Assembly (NCBI RefSeq): GCF_051859025.1
Contig: NZ_JBHYGL010000001.1
Location: 248,001 to 312,000 of the forward strand
DNA: 64,000 nt
Direction: 5' to 3'
Origin: Falsiroseomonas sp051859025
Lineage (GTDB): Bacteria > Pseudomonadota > Alphaproteobacteria > Acetobacterales > Acetobacteraceae
Positions 1 through 8,393 of this stretch are shown here, piece by piece. Numbering within the stretch: the stretch's first letter is position 1; every line of letters begins with the position of its first letter. The notes beneath the pieces were generated by a model. The model did no database searches and was not told the origin of the DNA. It saw nothing but the letters and a program-made list of their open reading frames with translations. The translations under genes were made by a program, and so were the position numbers.

Positions 1-2
1 CC

Positions 3-485
3 GCCACCCCCTACGGCATCGCCAAGGCGGCGCTGGCGGGGCGCCTGGTGGCCATGCAGGGGCTTTCCGTGGCCTGGGCGCGCCTTTTCCACCTGTTCGG
101 CCCTGGCGAGCATCCTGAACGGCTGGTGCCCTCCGTCGCGCTGGCACTGCGGCAGGGGCGGGAGGCCGGCTGCGCCTCCGGCCGCCCCATCCGCGATTTC
201 GCGAGCACCTGGTTCGTCGCGGATGCGCTGGCGGCGCTGGCGGCCAGCAGCGTCACCGGCGCGGTGAACATCGGCGCGGGGGAGGGGCGTTCCATCCGCG
301 ACATCGCGGAGACCATCGCCCGCCTGGCCGGCCGGCCGGACCTGCTGCGCATGGGCGCGCTGCCCGATCGCCCGGGGGAGGTGCCGCGCATGGTGGCGGA
401 TACCACGCGGCTGCGGCGGGAGGTCGGCTTCACCGCGCCGGCCGCCACCGACGAAGCCCTGGCCCGGCTGCTGCGCGGGGGGTGA
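3..485 (+). CDS. NAD-dependent epimerase/dehydratase (extended SDR), C-terminal part, 5' end outside window
   Basis: The reading frame is open from the first bases of the window to a TGA at 483-485. It starts with residues ATPYGIAK, which contain the catalytic Y-x3-K motif of extended short-chain dehydrogenases. Farther on, FHLFGPGEHPERLVPSV and the segment GAVNIGAGEGRSIRDIAETI are typical of the C-terminal substrate-binding part of GalE/RfbB-like sugar-nucleotide epimerases or dehydratases. The N-terminal Rossmann glycine motif must lie upstream of the window, so about half the protein is visible. Acting on a nucleotide sugar is inferred from the family; the substrate cannot be told. A gap of about 80 bp separates it from the iron transporter operon, so it probably belongs to an upstream unit. 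Confidence 0.8.
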   Translation, partial: ATPYGIAKAALAGRLVAMQGLSVAWARLFHLFGPGEHPERLVPSVALALRQGREAGCASGRPIRDFASTWFVADALAALAASSVTGAVNIGAGEGRSIRDIAETIARLAGRPDLLRMGALPDRPGEVPRMVADTTRLRREVGFTAPAATDEALARLLRGG

Positions 486-510
486 CCCGGGCCTTGTGGC
501 AGGCCGCGAA

Positions 511-525
511 TGAGAATAAGTCGCA
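511..525. promoter_or_regulatory. Fur/Irr-like iron box upstream of the siderophore importer
   Basis: The 15 bases TGAGAATAAGTCGCA differ by one base from the interrupted palindrome TGAGAATnATTCGCA that precedes many alphaproteobacterial iron-uptake genes. The site lies 41 bp upstream of the ATG at 567, where an operator for the importer operon would be expected. The comparison is made by eye from memory of such boxes. Confidence 0.5.
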
Positions 526-566
526 ATACCATCCCGTCGCGACGTTGTTCTCAAGGAGCCCTCCCC

Positions 567-1481
567 ATGGCGCCTACCCGCCGGCATCTGCTCTCCGCCG
601 CTGCTTGCCTGATCGCCGCGCCTGCCGCCGCGCAACAGACGGCGCGGCTGGTGCGCCACGCGCAGGGGGAGGCAGCCATCCCCGCCGATCCGCAGCGCGT
701 GGTGGTCTTCGACATCGCCGCGCTCGACATTCTCGACGCCATCGGCGTGGAACGCATCATCGGTGTCGCCGGCACCACCTTCCCGCCCTTCCTCTCCCGC
801 TATGCCGATCCGCGCTACGCCCGCCTCGGCACGCTGTTCGAGCCGAATTACGAGGCGGTGAACGCCGCGCGCCCCGACCTCATCATCATCGGCGGGCGGT
901 CGGCGGCGAAGCATGCGGACCTGTCCCGCATCGCCCCCACCATCGTGCTGCATGGCGGCACCGGCGGCACGATCGACCGGGTGGAGGAGAACGCCCTGAT
1001 GCTCGCCGGCATCTTCGGGCGGCAGGATGCGGCGCGGAGCGCCATCGCCACGCTGCGCGATGCCGTCGCCACCACGCGGACCCGTGCGGCGGGGCAGGGG
1101 AAGGCGCTGGTCGTGCTGACCACCGGCACGCGGATGAGCGCCTATGGCCCCGGCTCCCGCTTCGGCCTGATCCATGACGAACTCGGCGTCGCGCCGGCGG
1201 TGCCGGACCTCGCCGTCTCCTCCCACGGCCAGGCGGTGGGGGCGGAGTTCATCCTGCAGGCCAATCCGGACCGGCTGTTCGTGGTGGACCGCGATGCCGC
1301 CATCGGCCGCGCGGGCGGGGCGCGACGGCTGCTGGACAATCCGCTGGTGCGCCAGACCGGCGCCTGGCGGCAGGGCCGCGTCCATTACCTCGACCCCGTG
1401 ACCTGGTATGTGGCGCCGGGCGGGCTGCAGGGCACCACGCTGATGGTGCGGGAGATCGCGGCCGCCTACGGCGCCGCCTGA
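567..1481 (+). CDS. Siderophore ABC transporter substrate-binding protein (FatB/YclQ-like)
   Basis: A 304-residue periplasmic binding protein of the TroA/FecB-like fold. The ATG at 567 is chosen because an AAGGAG Shine-Dalgarno sits at 553-558; an in-frame start at 510 would add an unlikely leader. The N-terminus TRRHLLSAAACLIAAPAAA is a twin-arginine-like signal peptide. The body (PQRVVVFDIAALDILDAIGV, DLIIIGGRSA, TRMSAYGPGSRFG, VSSHGQ) resembles the FatB/VctP/YclQ group that binds catecholate or citrate-type ferric siderophores such as anguibactin or petrobactin. Two permease genes and an ATPase gene follow with tiny gaps or overlaps, giving a complete importer. The ligand class is inferred from the family; the exact siderophore is unknown. 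Iron control is suggested by the box at 511-525. Confidence 0.85.
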   Translation: MAPTRRHLLSAAACLIAAPAAAQQTARLVRHAQGEAAIPADPQRVVVFDIAALDILDAIGVERIIGVAGTTFPPFLSRYADPRYARLGTLFEPNYEAVNAARPDLIIIGGRSAAKHADLSRIAPTIVLHGGTGGTIDRVEENALMLAGIFGRQDAARSAIATLRDAVATTRTRAAGQGKALVVLTTGTRMSAYGPGSRFGLIHDELGVAPAVPDLAVSSHGQAVGAEFILQANPDRLFVVDRDAAIGRAGGARRLLDNPLVRQTGAWRQGRVHYLDPVTWYVAPGGLQGTTLMVREIAAAYGAA

Positions 1482-1483
1482 TC

Positions 1484-2449
1484 GTGCCGCTTCGCCTCGG
1501 CCTCGCCATCCTGCTGCTGCTGGGCCTGGCGGTGGCCAGCCTGTTCGTCGGCGTCGGCCAGGTGACGCCCGCGCGGCTGGTGGCGGAGGGGCCGGACGGC
1601 CCGGCGATGCAGCTTCTCCTCGTCAGCCGGCTGCCGCGGACCGTCGCGGTGCTGCTGGCTGGCATGGCGATCGGTGTCGCGGGGCTGCTGATGCAGTTGC
1701 TCGCCCGCAACCGCTTCGTGGAGCCTTCCACCGCCGGCACCGCGGAATCCGCCAGCCTCGGCCTGCTGGCCGTGATGGTGCTGGCGCCGGAGGCACCGAT
1801 CATCGTCAAGATGCTGGTCGCCGCCGGCTTCGCGCTGGTGGGCACGATGCTGTTCCTGGCGATCCTCCGCCAGGTCCCGCTGCGGTCGGTGCTGATGGTG
1901 CCGCTGCTTGGCCTGATGCTGGGCGGGGTGATCGAGGCCGCGACCACCTTCCTCGCCTACCGGATGGACCTGCTGCAATCCGTCAATGCGTGGATGGCGG
2001 GCGACTTCTCCGGCGTGCTGGAGGGGCGCTACGAGCTGCTCTGGGTCGCCTTCGCGCTGACGGTCGTGGCCTGGTTCGCGGCGGATCGCTTCACCGTGGC
2101 GGCGATGGGGGAGGATGTCGCCACCAGCCTCGGCCTGGACCATCGGCGCGTGCTGGCGATGGGGCTTTTCATCATCGCCATGGTGACGGCGACGGTGGTG
2201 GTCACGGTGGGGATGGTGCCCTTCTTCGGCCTGGTCATCCCGAACCTGGTGGCGATGGCGATGGGCGACCATGCGCGCCGCGCCATTCCCTGGATCGCGG
2301 TGCTGGGCGGCATCCTGCTGCTGGCCTGCGACCTGCTGGGAAGGGTGCTGCGCTTCCCCTATGAGATCCCTGTCGGCACCATCGTCGGCGTGGTCGGTGC
2401 CGCGCTGTTCCTGGCGCTGCTGCTGCGCCGCCAGGCGCGCCTGGCATGA
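1484..2449 (+). CDS. Iron-siderophore ABC transporter permease, FecCD family (first)
   Basis: A 321-residue inner-membrane protein that starts with GTG two bases after the preceding stop. It is almost entirely hydrophobic helices and carries FecCD hallmarks: VSRLPRTVAVLLAGMAIGVAG near residue 45 and, late in the protein, TVGMVPFFGLVIPNLVAMAMGDHARRAIP, the stretch that contacts the ATPase. Length and topology fit the 9-10 helix FecCD permeases; among these it most resembles the YclN/FatD type that works as a heterodimer with a second permease. It overlaps the next gene by 4 bp (ATGA), showing tight co-translation. Confidence 0.87.
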   Translation: MPLRLGLAILLLLGLAVASLFVGVGQVTPARLVAEGPDGPAMQLLLVSRLPRTVAVLLAGMAIGVAGLLMQLLARNRFVEPSTAGTAESASLGLLAVMVLAPEAPIIVKMLVAAGFALVGTMLFLAILRQVPLRSVLMVPLLGLMLGGVIEAATTFLAYRMDLLQSVNAWMAGDFSGVLEGRYELLWVAFALTVVAWFAADRFTVAAMGEDVATSLGLDHRRVLAMGLFIIAMVTATVVVTVGMVPFFGLVIPNLVAMAMGDHARRAIPWIAVLGGILLLACDLLGRVLRFPYEIPVGTIVGVVGAALFLALLLRRQARLA

Positions 2450-3408
2450 TGGCGGCGTCGCGCGATCCGCGCCTGGTGCTGGCGCTGCTGGGCCTGCTGG
2501 CGCTGGGCAGCGCAGCGGTGTTCATGACCTGGGGCGTGAATGGTGCCTGGGGTTTCGCGCTGCCCTTCCGCGCCGCCAAGCTCGCCATCATGCTGCTGGT
2601 GGCGCATGCCGTCGCGGTTTCCACCGTGCTGTTCCAGACCGCGACGGGCAACCGCATCCTGACCCCCGCGGTGATGGGCTTCGACCAGCTCTATGTGCTG
2701 GTGCAGACCGTGCTGGTCTTCGCCCTCGGGGCCAGCGCCTTCGCCGCCTTGGATCGCCGCCTGCTGTTCGCGGGCGAGGTCGCGGCCATGATGGTCTTCT
2801 CGTTGCTGCTCTATGCCGTGCTGTTCGGGGCCGCGCGGCGCAGCCTGCACCTGCTGGTGCTGGGCGGGGTGGTGCTGGGCGTGCTGTTCCGCAGCCTGTC
2901 GGCCTTCCTGCAGCGCGTGATCGACCCTAATGAATTCGCCTTCCTGCAGGACCGCTTCTTCGCCAGCTTCAACAGCCCGCATCACGGGCTGCTGGCCATC
3001 GCCGCCATCGCCTCCTTCGCCGCCAGCCTGGTCGGCCTCCGCGCGCTGCGGCGGTGGGACGTGCTGGCGCTGGGGCGGGATGCCTCGATCGCGCTCGGCG
3101 TCGATCACCGGCGGGAGGTCACGCGCATCCTGCTGATGGTGGCGATGCTGGTCTCCGTCTCCACCGCGCTGGTCGGGCCTGTCACCTTCCTTGGGCTGCT
3201 GGTGGCGAACCTGGCGCATGCGGTCATGCCGTCCTTCCGCCATGTCCACCTGCTGCCGGCGGCCTTCCTGCTGGCGGTCACCTGCCTGGCGGGCGGGCAG
3301 GCGGTGCTGGAACACGGCTTCGGCTTCGACACCAGCCTGCGCGTCATCATCGATTTCCTGGGCGGCATCCTGTTCATCGCCCTGCTGGTCCGGGGGAAGC
3401 TGCGATGA
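2446..3408 (+). CDS. Iron-siderophore ABC transporter permease, FecCD family (second)
   Basis: A 320-residue multi-helix membrane protein, paralogous to the upstream permease and of the YclO/FatC type. Visible motifs are TATGNRILTPAVMGFDQLYVL near residue 65 and VGPVTFLGLLVANLAHAVMPSFRHVHLLPAAF near residue 245, the usual permease-ATPase coupling loop. The ATG overlaps the previous stop by 4 bp and its own TGA overlaps the ATPase start. Together with the first permease it should form the heterodimeric channel of the siderophore importer. Confidence 0.87.
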   Translation: MMAASRDPRLVLALLGLLALGSAAVFMTWGVNGAWGFALPFRAAKLAIMLLVAHAVAVSTVLFQTATGNRILTPAVMGFDQLYVLVQTVLVFALGASAFAALDRRLLFAGEVAAMMVFSLLLYAVLFGAARRSLHLLVLGGVVLGVLFRSLSAFLQRVIDPNEFAFLQDRFFASFNSPHHGLLAIAAIASFAASLVGLRALRRWDVLALGRDASIALGVDHRREVTRILLMVAMLVSVSTALVGPVTFLGLLVANLAHAVMPSFRHVHLLPAAFLLAVTCLAGGQAVLEHGFGFDTSLRVIIDFLGGILFIALLVRGKLR

Positions 3409-4163
3409 TCGAGGCGATCGGTGTCACCCGGCGATACGGCGATGCGGTGGTGGTGGATGGCGTGACGCTGACCCTGCCGAAGGGCGGCGTCACCGCCATC
3501 ATCGGGCCGAACGGCGCGGGGAAATCCAGCCTGCTGTCGATGATCGCGCGGCTGCTGCCGATGTCGGAAGGCCGCGTGACGGTGGATGGGCTGGATGTGG
3601 CGCGCACGCCAGGCGCCGTGCTGGCCAGGCGCCTGTCCATCCTGCGGCAGGACAACCACCTGCCCGCGCGGTTGACGGTGCGGGACCTCGTTGCCTTCGG
3701 CCGCTACCCCCATTCCGGTGGCCGCCCGACGCGGGACGATGCGGCACATGTGGACCGCGCGCTCCGCTACCTCGGGCTTGAGGATCTGGCCGGCCGCTTC
3801 CTGGACGAGCTGTCCGGCGGCCAGCGCCAGCGCGCCTTCGTCGCCATGGTGCTTTGCCAGGACACGGACTACGTCCTGCTGGATGAGCCGCTGAACAGCC
3901 TCGACATGAAGCATGCGGTGGCGATGATGCGCCTGGTGCGCCGCGCGGCGGAGGAACTGGGCAAGACGATCGTGGTGGTTCTCCACGACCTCAACTTCGC
4001 GGCCAGCCATGCCGACCATATCGTCGCCATGCGGGATGGCCGCGTGCTGATGCAGGGCAGCCCCGCCGCCATCATGCGGCCCGATGCCATCGCCGCGATC
4101 TATGAGGTTGAGGCGACCATTCACGAGATCGGCGGCAAGCTCATCGCCGCCTATTTCGGATAG
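3405..4163 (+). CDS. Iron-siderophore ABC transporter ATP-binding protein
   Basis: A 252-residue cytoplasmic ATPase that powers the FecCD-type permease pair. Walker A is GPNGAGKSS near residue 35, the signature motif is LSGGQRQRA, and Walker B is DYVLLDEPLNSLD followed by the switch histidine in VVLHDLNFAASHAD. The ATG at 3405 overlaps the permease stop (ATGA); the frame is open far upstream, but that part is a shadow of the permease. FepC/YclP-like length. It is the last gene of the operon and converges on the amidase gene, whose stop is 26 bp away. Confidence 0.9.
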   Translation: MIEAIGVTRRYGDAVVVDGVTLTLPKGGVTAIIGPNGAGKSSLLSMIARLLPMSEGRVTVDGLDVARTPGAVLARRLSILRQDNHLPARLTVRDLVAFGRYPHSGGRPTRDDAAHVDRALRYLGLEDLAGRFLDELSGGQRQRAFVAMVLCQDTDYVLLDEPLNSLDMKHAVAMMRLVRRAAEELGKTIVVVLHDLNFAASHADHIVAMRDGRVLMQGSPAAIMRPDAIAAIYEVEATIHEIGGKLIAAYFG

Positions 4164-4189
4164 GCTACGCCCGCGCCGGCGGAGCGGCC

Positions 4190-5584
4190 CTACATCCGCG
4201 CCGGCGGTGCCCCGACCACCCCGGCCCGTTCCAGCGCCGCCGCCGCGCGGAACAGCACATCCTCCCGCCACGGCGCCGCGATCAGCTGCACGCCGATCGG
4301 CAGCCCGTTCGGCGTGCCGGCGACGGAGGGATCCGCCAGCGGCACCGCCAGCACCGGCAGCCCGATGCAGGAGATGGGCTGGGTGAAGATGCCGAGGTTG
4401 GGGCGGATCGGTACCAGCTCTCCCTCCAGCTCGATATTCGCCTGGCCGATGGGCGTGGCGGCGAAGGGCGTGGCGGGGGCGATCAGGATGTCCGTCTCCG
4501 CGAACAGCTTGAGGACCGAGGCCCGGTAATCCGCGCGTAGCCGCTGCGCCTGCGTCACCCAATGCGCGGGCAGCATGGCGCCGGCCAGGAAGCGGTCGCG
4601 CGTGCCGGGATCGAAATCCTGCGCCCGCGTGCGAAGGTCGGGCATATGGAGGTTCCCGCCCTCCGCCATCGTGATCAGGAAGGCCGCCGCGCGGCCGCGG
4701 GCGGCATCCGGCACTACCAGGCGCCGCGTGGCGCCGGTGACGCGGGCAATCGCCTCCACCGCCGCGAAGGCTTCCGCATGGCCGTTGCGGGCGAAATGGC
4801 CGTCGGCGACAGCAAAGCGCAGTCCCTCGATCCCCGCGGAAAGCCGCGGCGTCACGGCTTCCAGCGGCTGGCGGGTCTGGGCGGGGTCATCGGGGTCGAA
4901 GCCCTGCAGCACGTCATAGGCCAGCGCCAGGTCCGCCACATCGCCCGCGAAGGGGCCGAGGTGGTCGAGCGAGGCGACGAAGGGATAGGTGCCGGCGCGC
5001 GACAGCCGCCCATAGGTCGGCTTCAGCCCGAAGATGCCGCAGAGGGACGCCGGCACGCGGATGGACCCGTTGGTGTCGCTGCCGAGCGTGAGGGGCACCA
5101 GCCCCGCCGCCACCGCCGCCGCGGAACCGCCCGACGAACCGCCCGCGATGCGGGTCACATCATGCGGGTTGCGGCAGGCACCCTCATGCGCGTTCTCCGT
5201 CGTGAAGCCGTAGGCGTATTCATCCATGTTGAGCGCGCCGGTGCAGACGGCCCCGGCGGCGGCCAGCTTCCGCACCAGGAAGCCGTCGCGCGCGGCAGGC
5301 TTTGCGTCCCGCTCGATCTTCGAACCCGCCAAGGTGGCGATGCCCTGGAGGTCGAAAAGGTTCTTCACGGCATAGGGCACGCCCGCCAGCGGGCCGGGAT
5401 CGCGCCCGGCGGCGATGGCCTGGTCCACGGCCAGGGCCTCCGCCCGCGCGCGGGCGGCGGTGACCTCGGTGAAGGCGTTGTAGCGGGGATCGCGCGCCGC
5501 GATGTCGGCAAGCGCTTCCTCCGCCACATCGATGGCGCGGCGGCGGCCGCTGCGGATGGCATGGGCGGTGGCGGCGGCCTTCAT
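4190..5584 (-). CDS. AtzE-like amidase (amidase-signature hydrolase)
   Basis: A 464-residue amidase-signature enzyme. The Ser-cisSer-Lys triad is readable: Lys74 in AVKNLF, the glycine/serine loop GGSSGGSAAAVAAG from residue 148, and the nucleophile Ser174 in LGSDTNGSIRVPAS. The start at 5584 overlaps by 4 bp the stop of a 60-residue gene that looks like AtzG. That pairing is the hallmark of the AtzE group: in cyanuric-acid degradation, AtzE with its small partner AtzG deaminates 1-carboxybiuret. No cyanuric acid hydrolase, AtzH or allophanate hydrolase gene is in the window, so the actual substrate here may be another small amide. GatA-like amidases are longer-partnered and lie with gatB/gatC, which is not the case. 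Confidence 0.78.
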   Translation of the reverse strand: MKAAATAHAIRSGRRRAIDVAEEALADIAARDPRYNAFTEVTAARARAEALAVDQAIAAGRDPGPLAGVPYAVKNLFDLQGIATLAGSKIERDAKPAARDGFLVRKLAAAGAVCTGALNMDEYAYGFTTENAHEGACRNPHDVTRIAGGSSGGSAAAVAAGLVPLTLGSDTNGSIRVPASLCGIFGLKPTYGRLSRAGTYPFVASLDHLGPFAGDVADLALAYDVLQGFDPDDPAQTRQPLEAVTPRLSAGIEGLRFAVADGHFARNGHAEAFAAVEAIARVTGATRRLVVPDAARGRAAAFLITMAEGGNLHMPDLRTRAQDFDPGTRDRFLAGAMLPAHWVTQAQRLRADYRASVLKLFAETDILIAPATPFAATPIGQANIELEGELVPIRPNLGIFTQPISCIGLPVLAVPLADPSVAGTPNGLPIGVQLIAAPWREDVLFRAAAALERAGVVGAPPARM

Positions 5585-5763
5585 GGGCGGAACACCGGCG
5601 CGGGTTCCTGGTGCACGTCCAGCGTCTTGTCCTCCACCAGCGCCGCCATGCGAGCGGCCAGGCGAAGGTTGGCGATGACACCCGGGCGGGATTCGGGCGC
5701 CACCGGCAAGGCGAGCGCGGCGGCGGCGGCGTTCATCAGGGCTTCGGCCTGGTCTTCGGTCAT
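5581..5763 (-). CDS. AtzG-like small subunit of amidase (DUF4089 type)
   Basis: A 60-residue protein starting MTEDQAEALMNAAAAALAL and ending with DVHQEPAPVFRP. The C-terminal E-P-A-P-V-F-x-P ending and the middle segment GVIANLRLAARMAALV match the small DUF4089/AtzG family. These helical proteins resemble GatC in fold and stabilise AtzE. Its TGA overlaps the amidase ATG (ATGA), so the two are probably made in equal amounts. The start at 5763 is preceded by GGGGAAA on the coding strand. An in-frame start at 5808 would add 15 residues without a better ribosome site. Confidence 0.75.
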   Translation of the reverse strand: MTEDQAEALMNAAAAALALPVAPESRPGVIANLRLAARMAALVEDKTLDVHQEPAPVFRP

Positions 5764-5816
5764 GGTGTTTCCCCGGGACAGGCCAGTGCCTAGCAAGGGT
5801 TGCGCCATCGGGTCGA

Positions 5817-8357
5817 TCAGGCAGGCGGGAACCAGCGCGCCATCCGGTCACGGAAATCGCGGATCGCTGCATCCGATCCCGGGGCGGAGGCACCTTCCGC
5901 CGCCGCCGCCGCGGAAAGCCCTGACAGGCGCCCGGAATCGGTGGCGAGGTCCCGCAGCAGCGGCAGCACTGCTGCCTCATCCGCCACCACCAGCCCGCCG
6001 CCGCCTTCCACCAGCGCCGCGGCAGGGCTGCCCGCCGGCAGGACTGGCACGCAGCCCAGAAGCTGGGCATCCCGCACCGCCATCGGCGTCGCTTCCGCCG
6101 CTTCCGGCAGCAGCAGCAGATCCGCCCCCGCCACCGCATCGGCCAGCGTTTCCGCCATGCCGACGCCGAGTGGCGCCAGACGCCGGCGGAGCCGCGCGTC
6201 CAGCGCCTCCCCCACCGCGATCCAGTCGATCGGCAGCCCCTCCTGCCGCGTCACCGCCACCAGGCGCAGACGCGCTTCCCGAACCGCGGGGCTGGCGGAG
6301 GGGCCGAGCAGCAGCGCCACGCGCAGCATCCCGGGCCGCCGGCTCCGCCGCGTCGTCACCAGCCGGTCCCGTTCCTCCGCCGTGATGGCGAGCGTCGCGG
6401 CTGGCGGCAGCAGGCAGAGCTTCGCGTCCGGCACCCCCGCGCCGCGCAGCCAATCCACCAGCGACGGCGATGGCGCCAGCAGCAGGTCGTGCACATGCTC
6501 GAACGCCAAGGCGAGGTAGGGGTGGCCGGTGCCGCGGCCGAGCGCCGATTGCTCCAGCGCGTGCAGATGCCCCACCACCTTCGTGCCCTGCTTGCGCAGA
6601 TCGCCCAGCACGGCGGACAGCGCCGGCACATGGCTGCAGACCAGCACATCCAGCTCCGTCATCAGGCCGAGCAGCGCGGGCGCCGCGCCCTCCAGATCGC
6701 CGGCGAGGGCGATGCGCTGGCCGAGGAAGTCGTGCGGTCCTTCCTTCGGCAGCGCCTGGCCGAGGAAGGAGACGCTGTCGAAGGCATCCCGCAGCCCGTC
6801 GCCAAGCACCAGGCCCGGCTGTTCCAGGACGAACAGGTGGGTCACGTATCCCGCCTGGCGCAGCGACGTGGCCAGCGCGGCGGCGACCCGGCCGACGCCA
6901 TCCGCGATGCCCCCCGGCACGGCGAAGCCGACATGCCGCCCCCCCGCGCCCCGGCGCCGCGGCATGACGTGATCCGCGCCGATGGCGGCGGCCAGGTAGT
7001 CCGCATAGCTGCGGATGGCGGGGGTGGCGCCCGCCTTGCGCCAGATCCAGCGGCGGCGGCGCGCGGGGTCATGGTCCTGCCGCAGCCGCGCCGCGGTGGC
7101 GACGGGGTTGGGCGCATGGGCGCCGACCAGCAGCGCATCCTCCGGGCAGGGGAAGCGCAGCAGCAGGCGGCCGAGTTGAGGGCTGTCCGCATCCTCCGCC
7201 ACCGCGGCCAGCCAGCCGCCCGGGGTCTCCGCCCCCACGGCCTCCCGCAGCGCGGCCTGGCCGGCGGCGAAGCCGATGGGGGCGGAGGCCGGGGCATCGG
7301 CCGCGACCTCCAGCGCCATGCCGCCACGGTCCGCTTCCAGGTGGATCGCAACGGCCTGGCGCGTGGCGCAGAGGCGCTGCAGGTGCCAGAGCAGGTTGGC
7401 GAAAAGCCCCGCGCGCCGCAGCGCCGCCACCGCGGCGGCGGGCAGCCAGATGGCATAGGGGGGCGTGCCCAGCGTCTCCGGCTCCACCTCCTCCGCCGCG
7501 AAGGATTCCGCGTGCTGGTCCAGCGTCATGCGCCGCGGGGTCGCATCCACGTCGCTGAACCACAGCACATCGCCGGAAGCCTCGGTGAACAGCGCGAAGC
7601 GCGGCGCTTCCTCATGCTCCCATGCCAGTAGGTTCCGCAGCGAGAACAGGTCCCGGTGCTTCTCCCGCATATAGGCGAGGATGCCCGCGCGCTGGCGGTT
7701 GCTGTCGCGCAGCATGCTTTCCGCGCGCTGGCGGTATTCCAGGCCGAAGCTGGGGTGGCACCGGCCGCGGAAGCCCCTGGCCAGGGCCTGCATCCAGAAC
7801 TCCCAATCCTCGTAGCCCGCCTTCATCGTCTCATCGAAGCGGATGCCGGCATCGAAGACGCGGCGATGCACCAGGCTGCCGGCCTCGCAGATGTTGTCGA
7901 AAGTGACGTGGGCGAGGCGCGAATAGGGGGCCTGGTAGTTGCCGGACCATTCGATGCCGAACTTGTCGATGCTGGGATAGACCCAATCCACCCCGGCCTG
8001 GCGCAGCAGGCCGAAGGCATTGGCCATCGCGGTCGGCGTCAGCCGGTTGTCGGCATCCAGGAAATAGATCGCCTCCAGCCCCGGCCAGGCGCGCAGCGCG
8101 TAGTCGATGCCGAAATTGCGGGCGGAGGAGAGGCCGCCATTGCGCTTGCGCAGGTAGGTGACGCGGGGCTCCGCCATCGCATAGGCGCTGCCGATGGTGC
8201 GCGTTTCCTCATAGGGGCAGCCATCATCGACGATGACGATGGCGACGGAGACGCCGCCACGCTGCGCCAGCGCGGCGTCCAGCGCCTCCGGCAGCAGGCC
8301 CGGGTGCTTGAAGACCGGGACGATGATGGCGATGGCCGGGGGGATCATGCCGCCCAT
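5817..8357 (-). CDS. Two-domain glycosyltransferase: N-terminal GT2, C-terminal GT4-like
   Basis: An 846-residue cytoplasmic enzyme. Residues about 8-230 are a classical GT2 fold: AIAIIVPVFKHPGLLPEALDAALAQ, VIVDDGCPYEETR, LRKRNGGLSSARNFGIDYA, and the D-x-D region YFLDADNRLTPTAMANAF. The middle is less conserved. From about residue 425 a GT4/GT-B-like part follows: GFAVPGGIADGVGRVAAALATSL, VVGHLHALEQSALGRG, and a final LLLLPEAAEATPMAVRDAQLLGCVPV, which corresponds to the usual nucleotide-sugar-binding E-x7-E-like segment. A single chain with two transferase folds probably adds two sugars in turn to a surface glycan. A second in-frame ATG (8348) is possible. It lies downstream of the beta-rich protein gene on the same strand (36-bp gap). 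Confidence 0.82.
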   Translation of the reverse strand: MGGMIPPAIAIIVPVFKHPGLLPEALDAALAQRGGVSVAIVIVDDGCPYEETRTIGSAYAMAEPRVTYLRKRNGGLSSARNFGIDYALRAWPGLEAIYFLDADNRLTPTAMANAFGLLRQAGVDWVYPSIDKFGIEWSGNYQAPYSRLAHVTFDNICEAGSLVHRRVFDAGIRFDETMKAGYEDWEFWMQALARGFRGRCHPSFGLEYRQRAESMLRDSNRQRAGILAYMREKHRDLFSLRNLLAWEHEEAPRFALFTEASGDVLWFSDVDATPRRMTLDQHAESFAAEEVEPETLGTPPYAIWLPAAAVAALRRAGLFANLLWHLQRLCATRQAVAIHLEADRGGMALEVAADAPASAPIGFAAGQAALREAVGAETPGGWLAAVAEDADSPQLGRLLLRFPCPEDALLVGAHAPNPVATAARLRQDHDPARRRRWIWRKAGATPAIRSYADYLAAAIGADHVMPRRRGAGGRHVGFAVPGGIADGVGRVAAALATSLRQAGYVTHLFVLEQPGLVLGDGLRDAFDSVSFLGQALPKEGPHDFLGQRIALAGDLEGAAPALLGLMTELDVLVCSHVPALSAVLGDLRKQGTKVVGHLHALEQSALGRGTGHPYLALAFEHVHDLLLAPSPSLVDWLRGAGVPDAKLCLLPPAATLAITAEERDRLVTTRRSRRPGMLRVALLLGPSASPAVREARLRLVAVTRQEGLPIDWIAVGEALDARLRRRLAPLGVGMAETLADAVAGADLLLLPEAAEATPMAVRDAQLLGCVPVLPAGSPAAALVEGGGGLVVADEAAVLPLLRDLATDSGRLSGLSAAAAAEGASAPGSDAAIRDFRDRMARWFPPA

Positions 8358-8393
8358 GGGTTGCAGCCCGGCGGCCGGGAATGCAAGCGCCGT

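Noticed and set aside
4562..6385. A plus-strand open frame of about 600 codons over the amidase and glycosyltransferase genes
   Set aside because: Composition is that of an antisense shadow, and the minus strand carries clear catalytic motifs.
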